A stretch of 64,000 bases of DNA from Sulfurimonas sp. (lineage in GTDB: Bacteria; Campylobacterota; Campylobacteria; Campylobacterales; Sulfurimonadaceae): positions 62,001 through 126,000 of the forward strand of contig NZ_JAQVKP010000001.1 of the NCBI RefSeq assembly GCF_028694605.1. The letters run 5' to 3'. The position numbers and the translations under genes are program-made. A model generated the notes under the pieces. That model saw only the letters and a program-made list of their open reading frames with translations, did no database searches and was not told the origin of the DNA. The stretch's first letter is position 1, and every line of letters begins with the position of its first letter. Shown one piece after another: positions 47,403 through 56,456 of the stretch.

Positions 47403-48758
47403 TTAAAATAACTGGGTTGCCCAGTTCCAAAATTTGCTAAACGCCCCAGCCTCATCTTTTTTCTTCTCTTTTTTTATCCCTATATCAACCATTATACCTT
47501 TGTTCTCTTGCTGAAAAGGAGGGACAGGAATTTCAGGTTCATTTACAAGGTTAATAGGAAGTTGTTCTTCAAAAACTTCATTTGAGTGTCTTACTCGTTT
47601 GTTGACATCTATTTCATAGAGCGTATATGCAGAAGCCGCATAAATAACCAAACCGATTGCACTTGAGTATTCAGGTGAACGGAGATTGTCAAAGACTCCA
47701 TGCATCTCTTTTGGTTTTGCAAGACGCACAGGGATAGAGCCAAAGGTCGCAATTGCGAGTTCTCGCATCCCTTCCATCTGCGAAAAACCGCCGGTGAGAA
47801 CAATACCGGCACCAATCTTGTCTTTAAGCCCGCTTTTTTCGATTAACTGAGCCAAAATCATAAGCGTCTCTTCTACCCTTGCATAGATAACATTGTGGAC
47901 AACTTCCAGTGAAACCTCATGTGTTGAGTTTTCATTTCCAATTATAGGAATTTCAATCAAATCATTGCTTGGTGTTAAAAGAGAGCCATAGTTGAGTTTT
48001 ACATTTTCTGCGATGTTTAGAGGCGTATGAAGAGCCATTGATAAATCGCTTGTAACATGGTTGGAACCGACACCCAAAAAGTCGTTGTATCGTATGGAGT
48101 TTCCGGAGTGAATAACAATGTTGCTTGTATGACCCCCCATATCTATGAGTGCTACACCATGCTCTTTTTCATCTGCATTTAGCGTTGCGATAGAAGATGC
48201 GTATCCGGCTAGTACGATATTTTCAACTTCAACACCTGCACCGCGAACGGCTTTGCGCAGGTTGTTGAGAATTGATTTTTGCGTTGTGATAATATGCGTG
48301 TCAACCTCAAGTCTCGAAGCAGTCATTCCAAGCGGATCTTCAATATAGTCTTGGTCGTCTGCTTTAAAATTGTACGGCAGAGCGTGCAGCACTTCATATT
48401 CGCTTGGTATATTGGCGTTATAAAGAGAAGCCTGCATAACTCTCTCTATCTCTTTAAAACTGACCTCTTTGTTTTGAATATTTACAATGCCGCTTGAGTT
48501 CAAGCTCTTTGTATATGCTCCGGAGATAGAAACTATAGCACTCTTCGCTTCTGATCCGGAGACTCTTTTTGCATCATTGAGTGCTGTTCTTATAGATTTT
48601 GAAGCAAGCTCGATGTTTGTTATACTACCCTTTTTAAGTCCCTGTGCTTTGCAGACACCTGCTCCTGTAATAGATATAGATTTATCATCACTCACCTCGG
48701 CGATGATTGCACATATTTTCGTAGAACCTATATCTATGGCTAAAATAGTTCTGCTCAA
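47403..48758 (-). CDS. ftsA: Cell-division protein FtsA
   Basis: Actin-like ATPase that anchors FtsZ to the membrane. The 451-residue protein opens with LAIDIGSTKICAII (phosphate 1), contains ALIDMGGHTSNIVI (phosphate 2) and VLTGGFSQMEG (adenosine motif), and ends in an amphipathic helix (FSKFWNWATQLF) for membrane attachment. It directly precedes ftsZ and follows the PpiD-like gene with a 1-base gap. Confidence 0.97.
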   Translation of the reverse strand: MSRTILAIDIGSTKICAIIAEVSDDKSISITGAGVCKAQGLKKGSITNIELASKSIRTALNDAKRVSGSEAKSAIVSISGAYTKSLNSSGIVNIQNKEVSFKEIERVMQASLYNANIPSEYEVLHALPYNFKADDQDYIEDPLGMTASRLEVDTHIITTQKSILNNLRKAVRGAGVEVENIVLAGYASSIATLNADEKEHGVALIDMGGHTSNIVIHSGNSIRYNDFLGVGSNHVTSDLSMALHTPLNIAENVKLNYGSLLTPSNDLIEIPIIGNENSTHEVSLEVVHNVIYARVEETLMILAQLIEKSGLKDKIGAGIVLTGGFSQMEGMRELAIATFGSIPVRLAKPKEMHGVFDNLRSPEYSSAIGLVIYAASAYTLYEIDVNKRVRHSNEVFEEQLPINLVNEPEIPVPPFQQENKGIMVDIGIKKEKKKDEAGAFSKFWNWATQLF

Positions 48759-48759
48759 C

Positions 48760-50223
48760 TTAGAGTCCTTGGATAAAAATCTCAGTTTTGTACCTGTTTT
48801 GAAGGTTTTTAATTAAGCCCTCATTAAACATGCCGCTTTTCAATCTAACAATTGAATTGTTTGGGTCAGTGTTAGTATTGTTAAGCAATCTTTGTTCCAT
48901 AACGTTATACATAACAACATTTCCGCTTTCCAAAGTTATATATCCTCTTTTTTCTTGTGAAGTGAAAAGAGTACTTAAAAACTCATCTGCTTCCTCTTTT
49001 GTTAAATCTGTAAATTTATCTGAGTCGTTTGCTGTTATAAAATCGGTCGTTATGCCATTAAATGTAGCAAATGAGCTTTTTGCAAGTTCCAAGAGACTGT
49101 TTCTTTTTTGTTCATGTGCATAAATAGGAAGAACTTCACTTTTTGCCTCTTCAAATGTTTTTGGTTTTGCCGCATTGGTGCTAACCAACTCAAAGATGAT
49201 GTACTCTTCGCCAACCACAACAGGTTTAGAAAAAGGTGATGCAGGCGTTAGTTTTGAGATACTCTCCAAAGCTTCTGCTCCAAAAGGGTTATTGGAAGCC
49301 AAAATGGTTGCTTTTTGAAGTTGCGCGGCATCTACCTCTCCTTTTTTATAAGCAACATATTTTTTCAATGCCTCTTTTTTTGTCTCTTTCGCATCTAATT
49401 CGCTTTTTATTTTTTCTTTTGCTGCATCAAGGGCTAAAATCTTCCCTTCATTGTCTTTGAAGTTTGCTTTATTTTCGTTATAGTGTTCGCTCAAGAGTGC
49501 TTCATCATACTCTTTAGATATTTTTGGCTGTTTGACATACTTGACATCATAACTAACCTCGCTCATAAATTTGTTTTGCATCTTTTCCCAAAACGGTTTT
49601 AAAAGCTCATCCGTAGTCTCAACGGTTACTATGTTTTCTTTAAGTATTTTATAGTTGATTTTGTCAGCGATACTAATTGCAGTATCGATGATTTTTGCTT
49701 CACTCTCTTTTTCTTTTATAGGTAAAAGCTGTAACGTTTTTTTGATAAGCAACTCTTTTTTGACAGTTGCTTCGTAATCTTTGAGATTAACATTGTTTTT
49801 TGAGAGAACGCTTTTATAGACTTCTTTGTTGAAAACACCGTCTTTTTGAAAATACTCTAAAGACTTAAGGTGTTCCAGCAACTCTGCATCAGTAACATTA
49901 AGGCTGTATGATTTTGCGAGATTTAAAACAAGAGCTTGTTGTGTTAGGAAATTAAGAGCTTGTGATTGTAAACCAAAACTTTTGGCTTTTTCTTCGTCAA
50001 AATCTCCTTTAAATATCTGTGCGTACTGGTTGTAAAGGTCAGAGTAGCTCTTTTGCAACTCGCCCATCGTAATCTCAACACTGCCTACTTTTGCGACCGC
50101 TCCGGCTTTATCGCCATAGTCGTACTGTCCCCATCCGACAAATCCGGCACCCACAAAAGCGATAGTAGAAATCCAGATAGTGACAATCAGATATTTTTTA
50201 TGTCTTTGCATCCATGTTATCAT
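48760..50223 (-). CDS. PpiD/SurA-like membrane-anchored periplasmic chaperone
   Basis: With the start at 50223 the protein has 487 residues: a short cytoplasmic stretch, an anchor helix (YLIVTIWISTIAFVGAGFVGW), then a periplasmic SurA_N-like chaperone domain (VGSVEITMGELQKSYSDLY ... LNFLTQQALVLNLAKS pattern). This is the layout of PpiD. I see no convincing parvulin active-site sequence, so isomerase activity is doubtful. The ORF extends to 50367, but the extra 48 residues (polar, rich in Asn/Lys) would put the anchor far from the N terminus; AAGG lies about 11 bases before 50223. It is upstream of ftsA. Confidence 0.8.
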   Translation of the reverse strand: MITWMQRHKKYLIVTIWISTIAFVGAGFVGWGQYDYGDKAGAVAKVGSVEITMGELQKSYSDLYNQYAQIFKGDFDEEKAKSFGLQSQALNFLTQQALVLNLAKSYSLNVTDAELLEHLKSLEYFQKDGVFNKEVYKSVLSKNNVNLKDYEATVKKELLIKKTLQLLPIKEKESEAKIIDTAISIADKINYKILKENIVTVETTDELLKPFWEKMQNKFMSEVSYDVKYVKQPKISKEYDEALLSEHYNENKANFKDNEGKILALDAAKEKIKSELDAKETKKEALKKYVAYKKGEVDAAQLQKATILASNNPFGAEALESISKLTPASPFSKPVVVGEEYIIFELVSTNAAKPKTFEEAKSEVLPIYAHEQKRNSLLELAKSSFATFNGITTDFITANDSDKFTDLTKEEADEFLSTLFTSQEKRGYITLESGNVVMYNVMEQRLLNNTNTDPNNSIVRLKSGMFNEGLIKNLQNRYKTEIFIQGL

Positions 50224-50397
50224 TGAGTTATAAGCCTTGTAAATTGGTATTTTTGTAATTTTAGGTAAATTCGTATTAAACCTTGATAAAGCTGAATTTT
50301 GAGCTGCCTTTAAAGGACTTTTATTGATATAAGAGAAATGTAAATCAAAAGGTTGTAAAATCAACACCTATTTTGTCAAAGTGAGAAGGATTTTTTT

Positions 50398-50745
50398 ATG
50401 AGAGAGACGAAAAAATATGCCAACATTGAAGATGAGTTGCCAAAACTGCCGGTGGTACTTTTAAATACAATCCAATCTGATGTTTTAGAGATTAAAAAAA
50501 TAGATAAAACATGTGAAAAATTTCTCAAAGCATCCTCTAAAATCACAGAACTTCAAGATGCTCATTATGTTGTTTACTCCAAATACATTGACAAAGAGAA
50601 CCATAAATATGAGAAATTTATTTTCTTGGGTAAAGACGGTGAAGAACTTTTTAATCTAAGTGGACTGGAGCTGGAACTGTACGGACTTTTGGCATGTACC
50701 AATCTATGCTATACGGATGAGTATAAAGCACAAATGTCTCAATGA
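50398..50745 (+). CDS. Conserved hypothetical protein
   Basis: A 115-residue protein of unknown function, probably cytoplasmic, with mixed alpha/beta character and no signal peptide. The ATG follows AGAAGGA (Shine-Dalgarno). It overlaps the bioA start by 4 bases (ATGA), so it is probably co-translated with bioA. It is divergent from the PpiD-like gene. I cannot assign a family. Confidence 0.7.
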   Translation: MRETKKYANIEDELPKLPVVLLNTIQSDVLEIKKIDKTCEKFLKASSKITELQDAHYVVYSKYIDKENHKYEKFIFLGKDGEELFNLSGLELELYGLLACTNLCYTDEYKAQMSQ

Positions 50746-52040
50746 ATAACACTGAACTGACACAGAGGGATTTGGCTGTACTGTGGCATCCTTGTACGCA
50801 GATGAAAGACCATGAGCGGTTACCTCTTATCCCTATAAAAAAAGCGCATGGTGTCTATCTTGAAGATTTTGACGGAAATCGTTATATTGATGCTATAAGC
50901 AGTTGGTGGGTCAATCTTTTTGGACACACAAACAGTTATATCAATGCAAAAATAAAAGAGCAGTTGGAGACGCTGGAGCATGTAATCCTTGCGGGCTTTA
51001 CGCATGAACAGGTTATAAGGCTCTCGGAGAGGCTAGTAAAACTAACACCAAAAGGGTTAGAGAAGTGCTTTTATGCAGACAACGGTTCAAGCGGTGTTGA
51101 AGTAGCACTTAAAATGAGTTTTCATGCACACAAAAACAACTCAAAAATCAAAAATATTTTTGTCTCACTAACCAACTCATATCATGGCGAAACGATTGGT
51201 GCACTCAGTGTCGGCGATGTAAAACTTTACAAAGAGACTTATGAACCGCTTCTTATACAAAGTCTCCAGACTGCCGTACCAAGAGATATGAGTTTGTGGG
51301 CAGCAAGAGAGGCTGCGTCCGAATTTGAAGCATTATGCGCTTCAAGAGCCGATGAAATTAGTGCGATTATCTTGGAGCCTTTAGTACAGGGTGCGGGGTA
51401 TATGCACATGTATCACAAAGAGTTTCTTGTGTTGGTACGCGAAATCTGTACCAAATATGATATTCATTTTATTGCCGATGAAGTTATGGTCGGTTTTGGA
51501 AGAACGGGAGAGATGTTTGCGTGTCAGAGTGCTAACATAACACCAGATTTTCTTGTTTTGTCTAAAGGGCTTACCGGTGGCTATCTGCCGCTCTCCGTCG
51601 TACTAACAACAAATGATATTTACGCAAAATTTTATTGTGACTATAACGAGCATAAGGCATTTTTGCATTCTCACAGTTATACTGGAAATGCTCTTGCGTG
51701 TGCCGCTGCAAATGCCACTCTTGATATTTTTGAGAGAGACAACATAATCCAAAATAATAGAGAAACAGCAGAATACATGGGTAAAAAACTCTTAAAATTT
51801 AAAGAGCTTGAAAATGTTGCATCTATAAGACAGACAGGAATGATTTGCGCCGTAGAGCTTAAAGGATATGACCCAAAGGATAGAATAGGGCTCAGGGTCT
51901 ATCGATATGGGCTCAAAAAAGGTGTTTTGCTTCGCCCTTTGGGGCACATTATCTATTTTATGCCGCCTTATATCATCACAAAAGAGGAGTGTGATGTGAT
52001 GATGAATGTTGCGTATGAGGCGATAGATAGTTTGATTTAG
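50742..52040 (+). CDS. bioA: Adenosylmethionine-8-amino-7-oxononanoate aminotransferase
   Basis: PLP-dependent class III aminotransferase that forms 7,8-diaminopelargonate in biotin synthesis with SAM as amino donor. The 432-residue protein has WHPCTQMKDHE (substrate binding), SSWWVNLFGH, FYADNGSSGVEVALKMSF, VMVGFGRTGEMFAC and the Schiff-base lysine in LSKGLTGGYLPLS, all distinctive of BioA. It ends in a 4-base overlap with the convergent aldolase-like gene. Confidence 0.96.
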   Translation: MNNTELTQRDLAVLWHPCTQMKDHERLPLIPIKKAHGVYLEDFDGNRYIDAISSWWVNLFGHTNSYINAKIKEQLETLEHVILAGFTHEQVIRLSERLVKLTPKGLEKCFYADNGSSGVEVALKMSFHAHKNNSKIKNIFVSLTNSYHGETIGALSVGDVKLYKETYEPLLIQSLQTAVPRDMSLWAAREAASEFEALCASRADEISAIILEPLVQGAGYMHMYHKEFLVLVREICTKYDIHFIADEVMVGFGRTGEMFACQSANITPDFLVLSKGLTGGYLPLSVVLTTNDIYAKFYCDYNEHKAFLHSHSYTGNALACAAANATLDIFERDNIIQNNRETAEYMGKKLLKFKELENVASIRQTGMICAVELKGYDPKDRIGLRVYRYGLKKGVLLRPLGHIIYFMPPYIITKEECDVMMNVAYEAIDSLI

Positions 52041-52627
52041 TCGAAAGAGGAGTCTTTTTGCGCTGCGTCAAGCAGAAGCAGTCTGCAGCTTTTTTCAAGA
52101 ATCGCTATTTTTTTTGCCATCTCGTGAATATCTCTGTTGTAGGCATAGACCCCGTAGCCGCGTATAACCATAATATCGCTCTTTCTGCTCTGAAAATAGT
52201 GGGCTATTTCGCTGCTTGCTCTCTCGTACCAATCATCAAAACTTCTGGGGTCTATAATATCAACGGAACCTAATTCACTGTAACCAAAATAGTCTCTTGG
52301 TGTGATGAGGTTATGGTCAAGTGAGTAAGCAGTGGTAAAAGGCGGCATAGTGAAGCAGATAAATTTTGCGTCTGATATTTGAGAGTAGATGCTGTGATGA
52401 ATGTTGGAATCAATACTCGCTTGGTTCCATCTATAATCTTTTTTGTAGTAAAGCTCTATGAGGGTTGTATCGTCAAGCGCATCAAATATTGCCTCTTTTG
52501 TGTTGATTATAAAGCGGTTTGATTCTGTTTTTGCCGAAATAGAACCATGAAAAATGCCAAAAAAATCTTTCCTAAACATTGCTAAAGCAAGGGTCGAGAG
52601 TTTGTTTTTGAGGTGTTCTTTATTCAT
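52037..52627 (-). CDS. Class II aldolase/adducin-fold protein lacking metal ligands
   Basis: A 196-residue protein aligned to class II aldolases: FGIFHGSISAK corresponds to the GNxS loop, and ASIDSNIHHSIY to the catalytic region ASSExxxH, with Asp in place of the catalytic Glu. The two zinc histidines (HxH followed by Pro) are FTMP here, and the third (HG) is GYG. With all metal positions changed, aldolase activity is unlikely; a non-enzymatic or altered function is expected. It is convergent with bioA, and a single gene with no close operon partner. Confidence 0.75.
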   Translation of the reverse strand: MNKEHLKNKLSTLALAMFRKDFFGIFHGSISAKTESNRFIINTKEAIFDALDDTTLIELYYKKDYRWNQASIDSNIHHSIYSQISDAKFICFTMPPFTTAYSLDHNLITPRDYFGYSELGSVDIIDPRSFDDWYERASSEIAHYFQSRKSDIMVIRGYGVYAYNRDIHEMAKKIAILEKSCRLLLLDAAQKDSSFD

Positions 52628-52673
52628 ACTGTCTGCTCATATATTTTGAAATATCAAAAGTGTATCATACATA

Positions 52674-53048
52674 TTAATTTAAAACGACTTCATCAAAGAA
52701 AAGTTCTCTGTTTGTTTCAAAATTTTCCACTAATTTTGTAAAACATCCTCCAAGCTCTTTTATCGTCTGGATATTTGGTTCTATATATATTTTATTTGCC
52801 TTTTTTTGCATTTTTATAATATCTGCCTCACGGAGCAGTTGCAGATGCTTCGAGATTGTGGGCAGAGAGAAATTAAAATGTTTAGCTATAGTTGTGACGC
52901 ATGTGGCATGTGGGTTTGCCTCTGTTTTAGGGCTTTTGTCATCTATGGAACATACATAACCGCCCGTAAAAATATTTTTAAAAATCATAAAACGTGTTTC
53001 ATTGCCGAGCGCTTTGAAAATTTTTATTTTCTGTTGCATATCTAACAT
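52674..53048 (-). CDS. ArsR-family transcriptional regulator
   Basis: A winged-helix repressor of about 124 residues with the ArsR HTH (FNFSLPTISKHLQLLREADII) after an initial ALGNETRFMI. Three cysteines (YVCSID, ATCVTT, GGCFT) could sense metal or sulfur compounds. The start at 53048 (MLDMQQK) is chosen because AAGGA lies about 7 bases before it; the longer ORF start at 53090 lacks one. It is divergent from the rhodanese/DsrE genes, with overlapping palindromes in between. Confidence 0.88.
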   Translation of the reverse strand: MLDMQQKIKIFKALGNETRFMIFKNIFTGGYVCSIDDKSPKTEANPHATCVTTIAKHFNFSLPTISKHLQLLREADIIKMQKKANKIYIEPNIQTIKELGGCFTKLVENFETNRELFFDEVVLN

Positions 53049-53093
53049 TTTTTTCCTTGACAAATGGTTGAAATAATTATAACATAGCAATAT

Positions 53094-53120
53094 CTATTTA
53101 GTTAAATGCCTAAATAGGCA
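53094..53120. promoter_or_regulatory. Probable ArsR operator in the divergent region
   Basis: Two overlapping palindromes: CTATTTAG-N8-CTAAATAG (53094-53101 with 53110-53117) and TGCCTA-AA-TAGGCA (53107-53120). They lie between the ArsR gene and the rhodanese gene, 24-50 bases upstream of the latter, the usual place for an autoregulatory ArsR site. Confidence 0.65.
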
Positions 53121-53143
53121 AATAACGTTAGAAGGGATTTTAA

Positions 53144-53626
53144 ATGAAAAAAAGAGCGGTGGATATTTTTTGTTGTATAGGGTTGCTCTTGGCGTTTTCT
53201 CCTGTTTTTGCACAAGCAGATGCAAAAATGGAGCTTATAAATGAGGCGAAAAAAGAGGTCACGGAGATTGCTCCAAAAGAGTTAAAAGGCATGTTTGAAG
53301 ATGAGAAAAGCGCTGTAATTCTTGATGTCAGAGAAACGGAACAAAGGGCAGAGGGCTATATATATGATGATTTTGTTTCTGTCAATACAATCTCAATTAC
53401 ACGTGGAAATTTGGAGTGGGAAGTGCTTGATAAGATAACTGATAAAAATATGCTAGTAGTTACATACTGTAGAAATGGAGGACGGGGTGCTTTGGCGGCA
53501 CAAACCCTCAAAAAGATGGGCTACAAAAATGTAAAAAATCTTAAAGGCGGACTTGCCGACTGGGCAAAAGCCGGTTATAGCGTAAAGACCGGCTTGGGTG
53601 TCACAAAACTAACAACAGGAGAATAA
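53144..53626 (+). CDS. Exported rhodanese-domain protein
   Basis: A 160-residue protein: signal peptide (FCCIGLLLAFSPVFAQA), then a single rhodanese domain with AVILDVRETEQ (CDC25-like first motif), and the active-site loop CRNGGRG around Cys109, which carries a persulfide sulfur. It ends with VTKLTTGE. Probably periplasmic sulfur transfer. The DsrE-like gene follows by 2 bases, and the ArsR gene is divergent, so the group may respond to sulfane sulfur or metalloid. Confidence 0.88.
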   Translation: MKKRAVDIFCCIGLLLAFSPVFAQADAKMELINEAKKEVTEIAPKELKGMFEDEKSAVILDVRETEQRAEGYIYDDFVSVNTISITRGNLEWEVLDKITDKNMLVVTYCRNGGRGALAAQTLKKMGYKNVKNLKGGLADWAKAGYSVKTGLGVTKLTTGE

Positions 53627-53628
53627 AA

Positions 53629-53982
53629 ATGGTAACAATTATACTGAACCATGAGCCATATGATGGTTCCGACATAACATGGAATGCTTTGCGTCTCGCT
53701 TCAACGCTACATAAAAATGGAGAAAAAGTAAATATATTTTTGATGAATGATGCGGTTGATTTGGCAAGGGACAAAACACAAAAGCCTCAGAGTTACGACC
53801 ATGACTTGGTTTTGATGCTTAAAAAACTATATGAAAGCGGAGTTGCACTCCAAGCTTGCGGCACATGCAATGCACGATGCGGAATTTTTAAAAATGAGCC
53901 TTACTTTGATGAAAAAGTCTCCTCAACTATGCAAATTCTCGCAGACTGGGTTGTGCAAAGTAAACAAGTGCTTACGTTTTAA
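53629..53982 (+). CDS. DsrE/TusD-like sulfur-carrier protein
   Basis: A 117-residue cytoplasmic protein with the DsrE fold (ILNHEPYDGSDITWNALRLA, NIFLMNDAVDLA, VALQACGTCNARCGI). The CGTC and CG cysteines near residue 79-88 are candidates for persulfide transfer. It is 2 bases after the rhodanese gene, which would match a sulfur hand-over between the two. Confidence 0.85.
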   Translation: MVTIILNHEPYDGSDITWNALRLASTLHKNGEKVNIFLMNDAVDLARDKTQKPQSYDHDLVLMLKKLYESGVALQACGTCNARCGIFKNEPYFDEKVSSTMQILADWVVQSKQVLTF

Positions 53983-53998
53983 GAGAGTAATGAGCTTT

Positions 53999-55957
53999 TT
54001 ATGTCCTAAAAAGCTCCAGTTTTGCGTGCAGTTCATCCGTCATGGAGTTTAGGTGGTCTGCGGCTGCTGCTATCTCTTCAACACTTCTTGCATTTGTAGC
54101 CGAAATAGCGTTAATTTTGGTTACTTGTTCTACGATTGTTTCAACATTTTTGCCTGTTTTTTCAAAATCGCTTACTGTTTTGTCTGTGGCTAGAACCGCC
54201 TCTTTTACAATTGCTACACTTTGGTTTATCTTGTCCTCAACATCACTCGCACTGTTGGAGAGTTCTTGGACATCTTGGGCATTGGAACTCATTTGAGTGC
54301 TGACATCACTTATGGACTGTACGATAACATTGATGGTAGCGTTTATCTCTGTAAGGCTTCTTTGGGTTCGTTCTGCAAGTTTACGCACTTCATCGGCGAC
54401 TACTGCAAACCCACGTCCATGTTCTCCCGCACGTGCCGCTTCGATGGCAGCGTTAAGTGCGAGAAGGTTTGTCTGATCTGCGATGTCGGCAATGATATTC
54501 AAAATATTTTTTACGTCACTTGCCTCTTTTGAGAGTGTTTCCATACGCTGGGCAAGCTCTATTTCAAGCTGTGCAGAATTTTGCACTTTGTGTGTAAGGT
54601 TGATAATCTCATCTCTTGCATGAGCGAGATTTTCATTAGCTTGGAGTATCTCTTTTTTGCTCTTTTGTGCTTCACTTATTGCAAGTTCAATTTCGCCTTT
54701 TATCTGCGTAGCTTTTTTGGTTGCTTCATTAACGGCTACTACGCTTTTTTCAACATTTTCTCCTACGCCTACTGCCGTTGTTGAGAGTTCATGGGAAATG
54801 GAAGCGTTTTCGCTTGAACTGCTTTTAGATGTCTCTATAAGTTCTCTGAGTGTTGCTAAGAGTTTATTGAAGCTTTGCGCCATTTGGCTTAGTTCAAGCG
54901 GAGCATTTTCATCCATTTTTATGGTGAGGTTATGGCTCTCGCCGATACCGATAAGAGTGGCTTTAAAATGTTCTATCGGGGTGCTTACAGATGTTTTGAT
55001 AAGTAAAAGTATGAGTGAAGCAAAAAGAAGAATGCCTACAAATAAACCTATGGTTAAAGAGAGAATGTTAAAAGATATCTCATCAATTTTTTCATTTATG
55101 ACTTTATCGGTATATCTGTAGAGTTCAAGTTCTACATCTCTAAGGATGTCTATGGAAGCGGTTACATTTGTAAACCATACATCCGGATCTACTTTAAAGT
55201 CTCCATCAAGCCCCTTGTTTTTAGCTATTTCTATCATAGCAAATGTTTTTTCAACCGCCTCGCCTTTGAAGTTGTTTTTGTAAAAATCTTGTAGCTCTTT
55301 TGGAGCGAGTGTTATAAATTTGCGGCTGTTAATATGGTATGCTCCAAAAGAACCGCCAAATGTAAAGTATGTATTTCCGGCAAAACTATCTTTTGTAAAA
55401 GCGCCATTAAGATTTGCTCTTATCTGCCCTAACTGCTCTTTTGCAGAAGCTAGATGCGTATAGGCTTGGATAGCATTTCTACCGTTTTTATCATCCATAA
55501 GCGATGGAATAATTGTCCCGCTATCAATGAGAGCGACAATAGTTTTGGAAAAGTAAGCTCCTGTATCCGGAGCGTTAAGCGAGAATGCATCCACTGCTGC
55601 TCTTTTTTGGTTTAGTTCGTTTAGGTTGTTTAAAACTGAACTATCACCTTTTGTTTGAGTGTAAACATTTTTTATCTCGGCAATTGCACCATCTACTTTG
55701 CCTCTTATATCGGAGAGTTTGTCGCCATTTTTTGCTCCATGAGAAGCTGCAAATCCTACACTAAGCCCTCTTTCTATTTGCATGAAGTGGATTGCTTTTG
55801 CCAAGGACTCTACCTCTTGGACACGATATTTTGTTGTGATTAAATTTTCTTTAATGCCCATGTCAAAGAGAATTTTGCCAATAGAGAGCGCTAAAATAAC
55901 CAAAATTGGTACAAGTGCCAATACCATTAACCTTGCTTTTATGCTTGAGTTTTTCAT
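53999..55957 (-). CDS. Methyl-accepting chemotaxis protein with NIT sensor domain
   Basis: A 652-residue chemoreceptor. The start at 55957 ([10 protein letters not shown], behind AAGGAAAAAG) gives a normal N-terminal helix; the longer ORF to 56044 adds 29 polar residues without a Shine-Dalgarno. The periplasmic region (~35-285) matches the NIT (nitrate/nitrite) helical sensor ([13 protein letters not shown] is its characteristic opening). A second helix at about 300-322, a HAMP region, and a long signalling hairpin with [18 protein letters not shown] follow. It is paralogous in its C-terminal half to the chemoreceptor at 56457. Nitrate/nitrite taxis is a reasonable inference. Confidence 0.9.
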   Translation of the reverse strand: MKNSSIKARLMVLALVPILVILALSIGKILFDMGIKENLITTKYRVQEVESLAKAIHFMQIERGLSVGFAASHGAKNGDKLSDIRGKVDGAIAEIKNVYTQTKGDSSVLNNLNELNQKRAAVDAFSLNAPDTGAYFSKTIVALIDSGTIIPSLMDDKNGRNAIQAYTHLASAKEQLGQIRANLNGAFTKDSFAGNTYFTFGGSFGAYHINSRKFITLAPKELQDFYKNNFKGEAVEKTFAMIEIAKNKGLDGDFKVDPDVWFTNVTASIDILRDVELELYRYTDKVINEKIDEISFNILSLTIGLFVGILLFASLILLLIKTSVSTPIEHFKATLIGIGESHNLTIKMDENAPLELSQMAQSFNKLLATLRELIETSKSSSSENASISHELSTTAVGVGENVEKSVVAVNEATKKATQIKGEIELAISEAQKSKKEILQANENLAHARDEIINLTHKVQNSAQLEIELAQRMETLSKEASDVKNILNIIADIADQTNLLALNAAIEAARAGEHGRGFAVVADEVRKLAERTQRSLTEINATINVIVQSISDVSTQMSSNAQDVQELSNSASDVEDKINQSVAIVKEAVLATDKTVSDFEKTGKNVETIVEQVTKINAISATNARSVEEIAAAADHLNSMTDELHAKLELFRT

Positions 55958-56141
55958 AACTTTTTCCTTTTTTATAAGTTTTCCTGTGGGATTGAAAAAT
56001 AGTGCCATATTATGACCAGTTGTTGATTTATTCAGAGGGTTCAATTGTTTTGTTTTTCACAATTTATTCCATAGGATAATGACTAAGGCATTGTATATCT
56101 ATATAGTTTAATTTAAGATTAACCTATAGGATAAATTTGAT

Positions 56142-56387
56142 ATGAATTTTGCCAATATTTCACAGAAAGAGATAGACGATATATATAAAAATATATCTGC
56201 AAGAGTGAAATGTCTCAGAGAAGAGAAAAAAATGTCGCAACTTGAACTTTCGCTTGAGATAGGTATAAAATCTGTTGCTTTTTACTCAAACTGCGAAAAT
56301 AACAGATACGGAAAACATTTTAATCTTGAGCATCTTTATAAAATAGCAAAGGCGCTTGAGATAGACGTGAGAGACTTGATTATTTGA
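56142..56387 (+). CDS. Small XRE-type HTH regulator
   Basis: An 81-residue helix-turn-helix protein of the Cro/C1 type (RVKCLREEKKMSQLELSLE, KIAKALEIDVRDLI). It has no effector domain. It lies between two paralogous chemoreceptor genes on the opposite strand and may regulate one of them or be a remnant of a mobile element; neither can be shown here. A hairpin of REP-like sequence follows at 56411-56444. Confidence 0.85.
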   Translation: MNFANISQKEIDDIYKNISARVKCLREEKKMSQLELSLEIGIKSVAFYSNCENNRYGKHFNLEHLYKIAKALEIDVRDLII

Positions 56388-56410
56388 GGATGTTGGAGGT
56401 CCCTTCAACA

Positions 56411-56444
56411 CCATTCTGCTCTTCGACAAGCTCGGAGCGAATGG
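56411..56444. repeat. REP-like imperfect palindrome
   Basis: CCATTCTGCTC and GGAGCGAATGG form the outer stem around CTTCGACAAG, a core like those in intergenic REP-type repeats of many bacteria. It lies between the convergent XRE and chemoreceptor genes, 12 bases past the chemoreceptor stop, and may act as a terminator. Confidence 0.6.
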
Positions 56445-56456
56445 AGAAAAAGCTCT

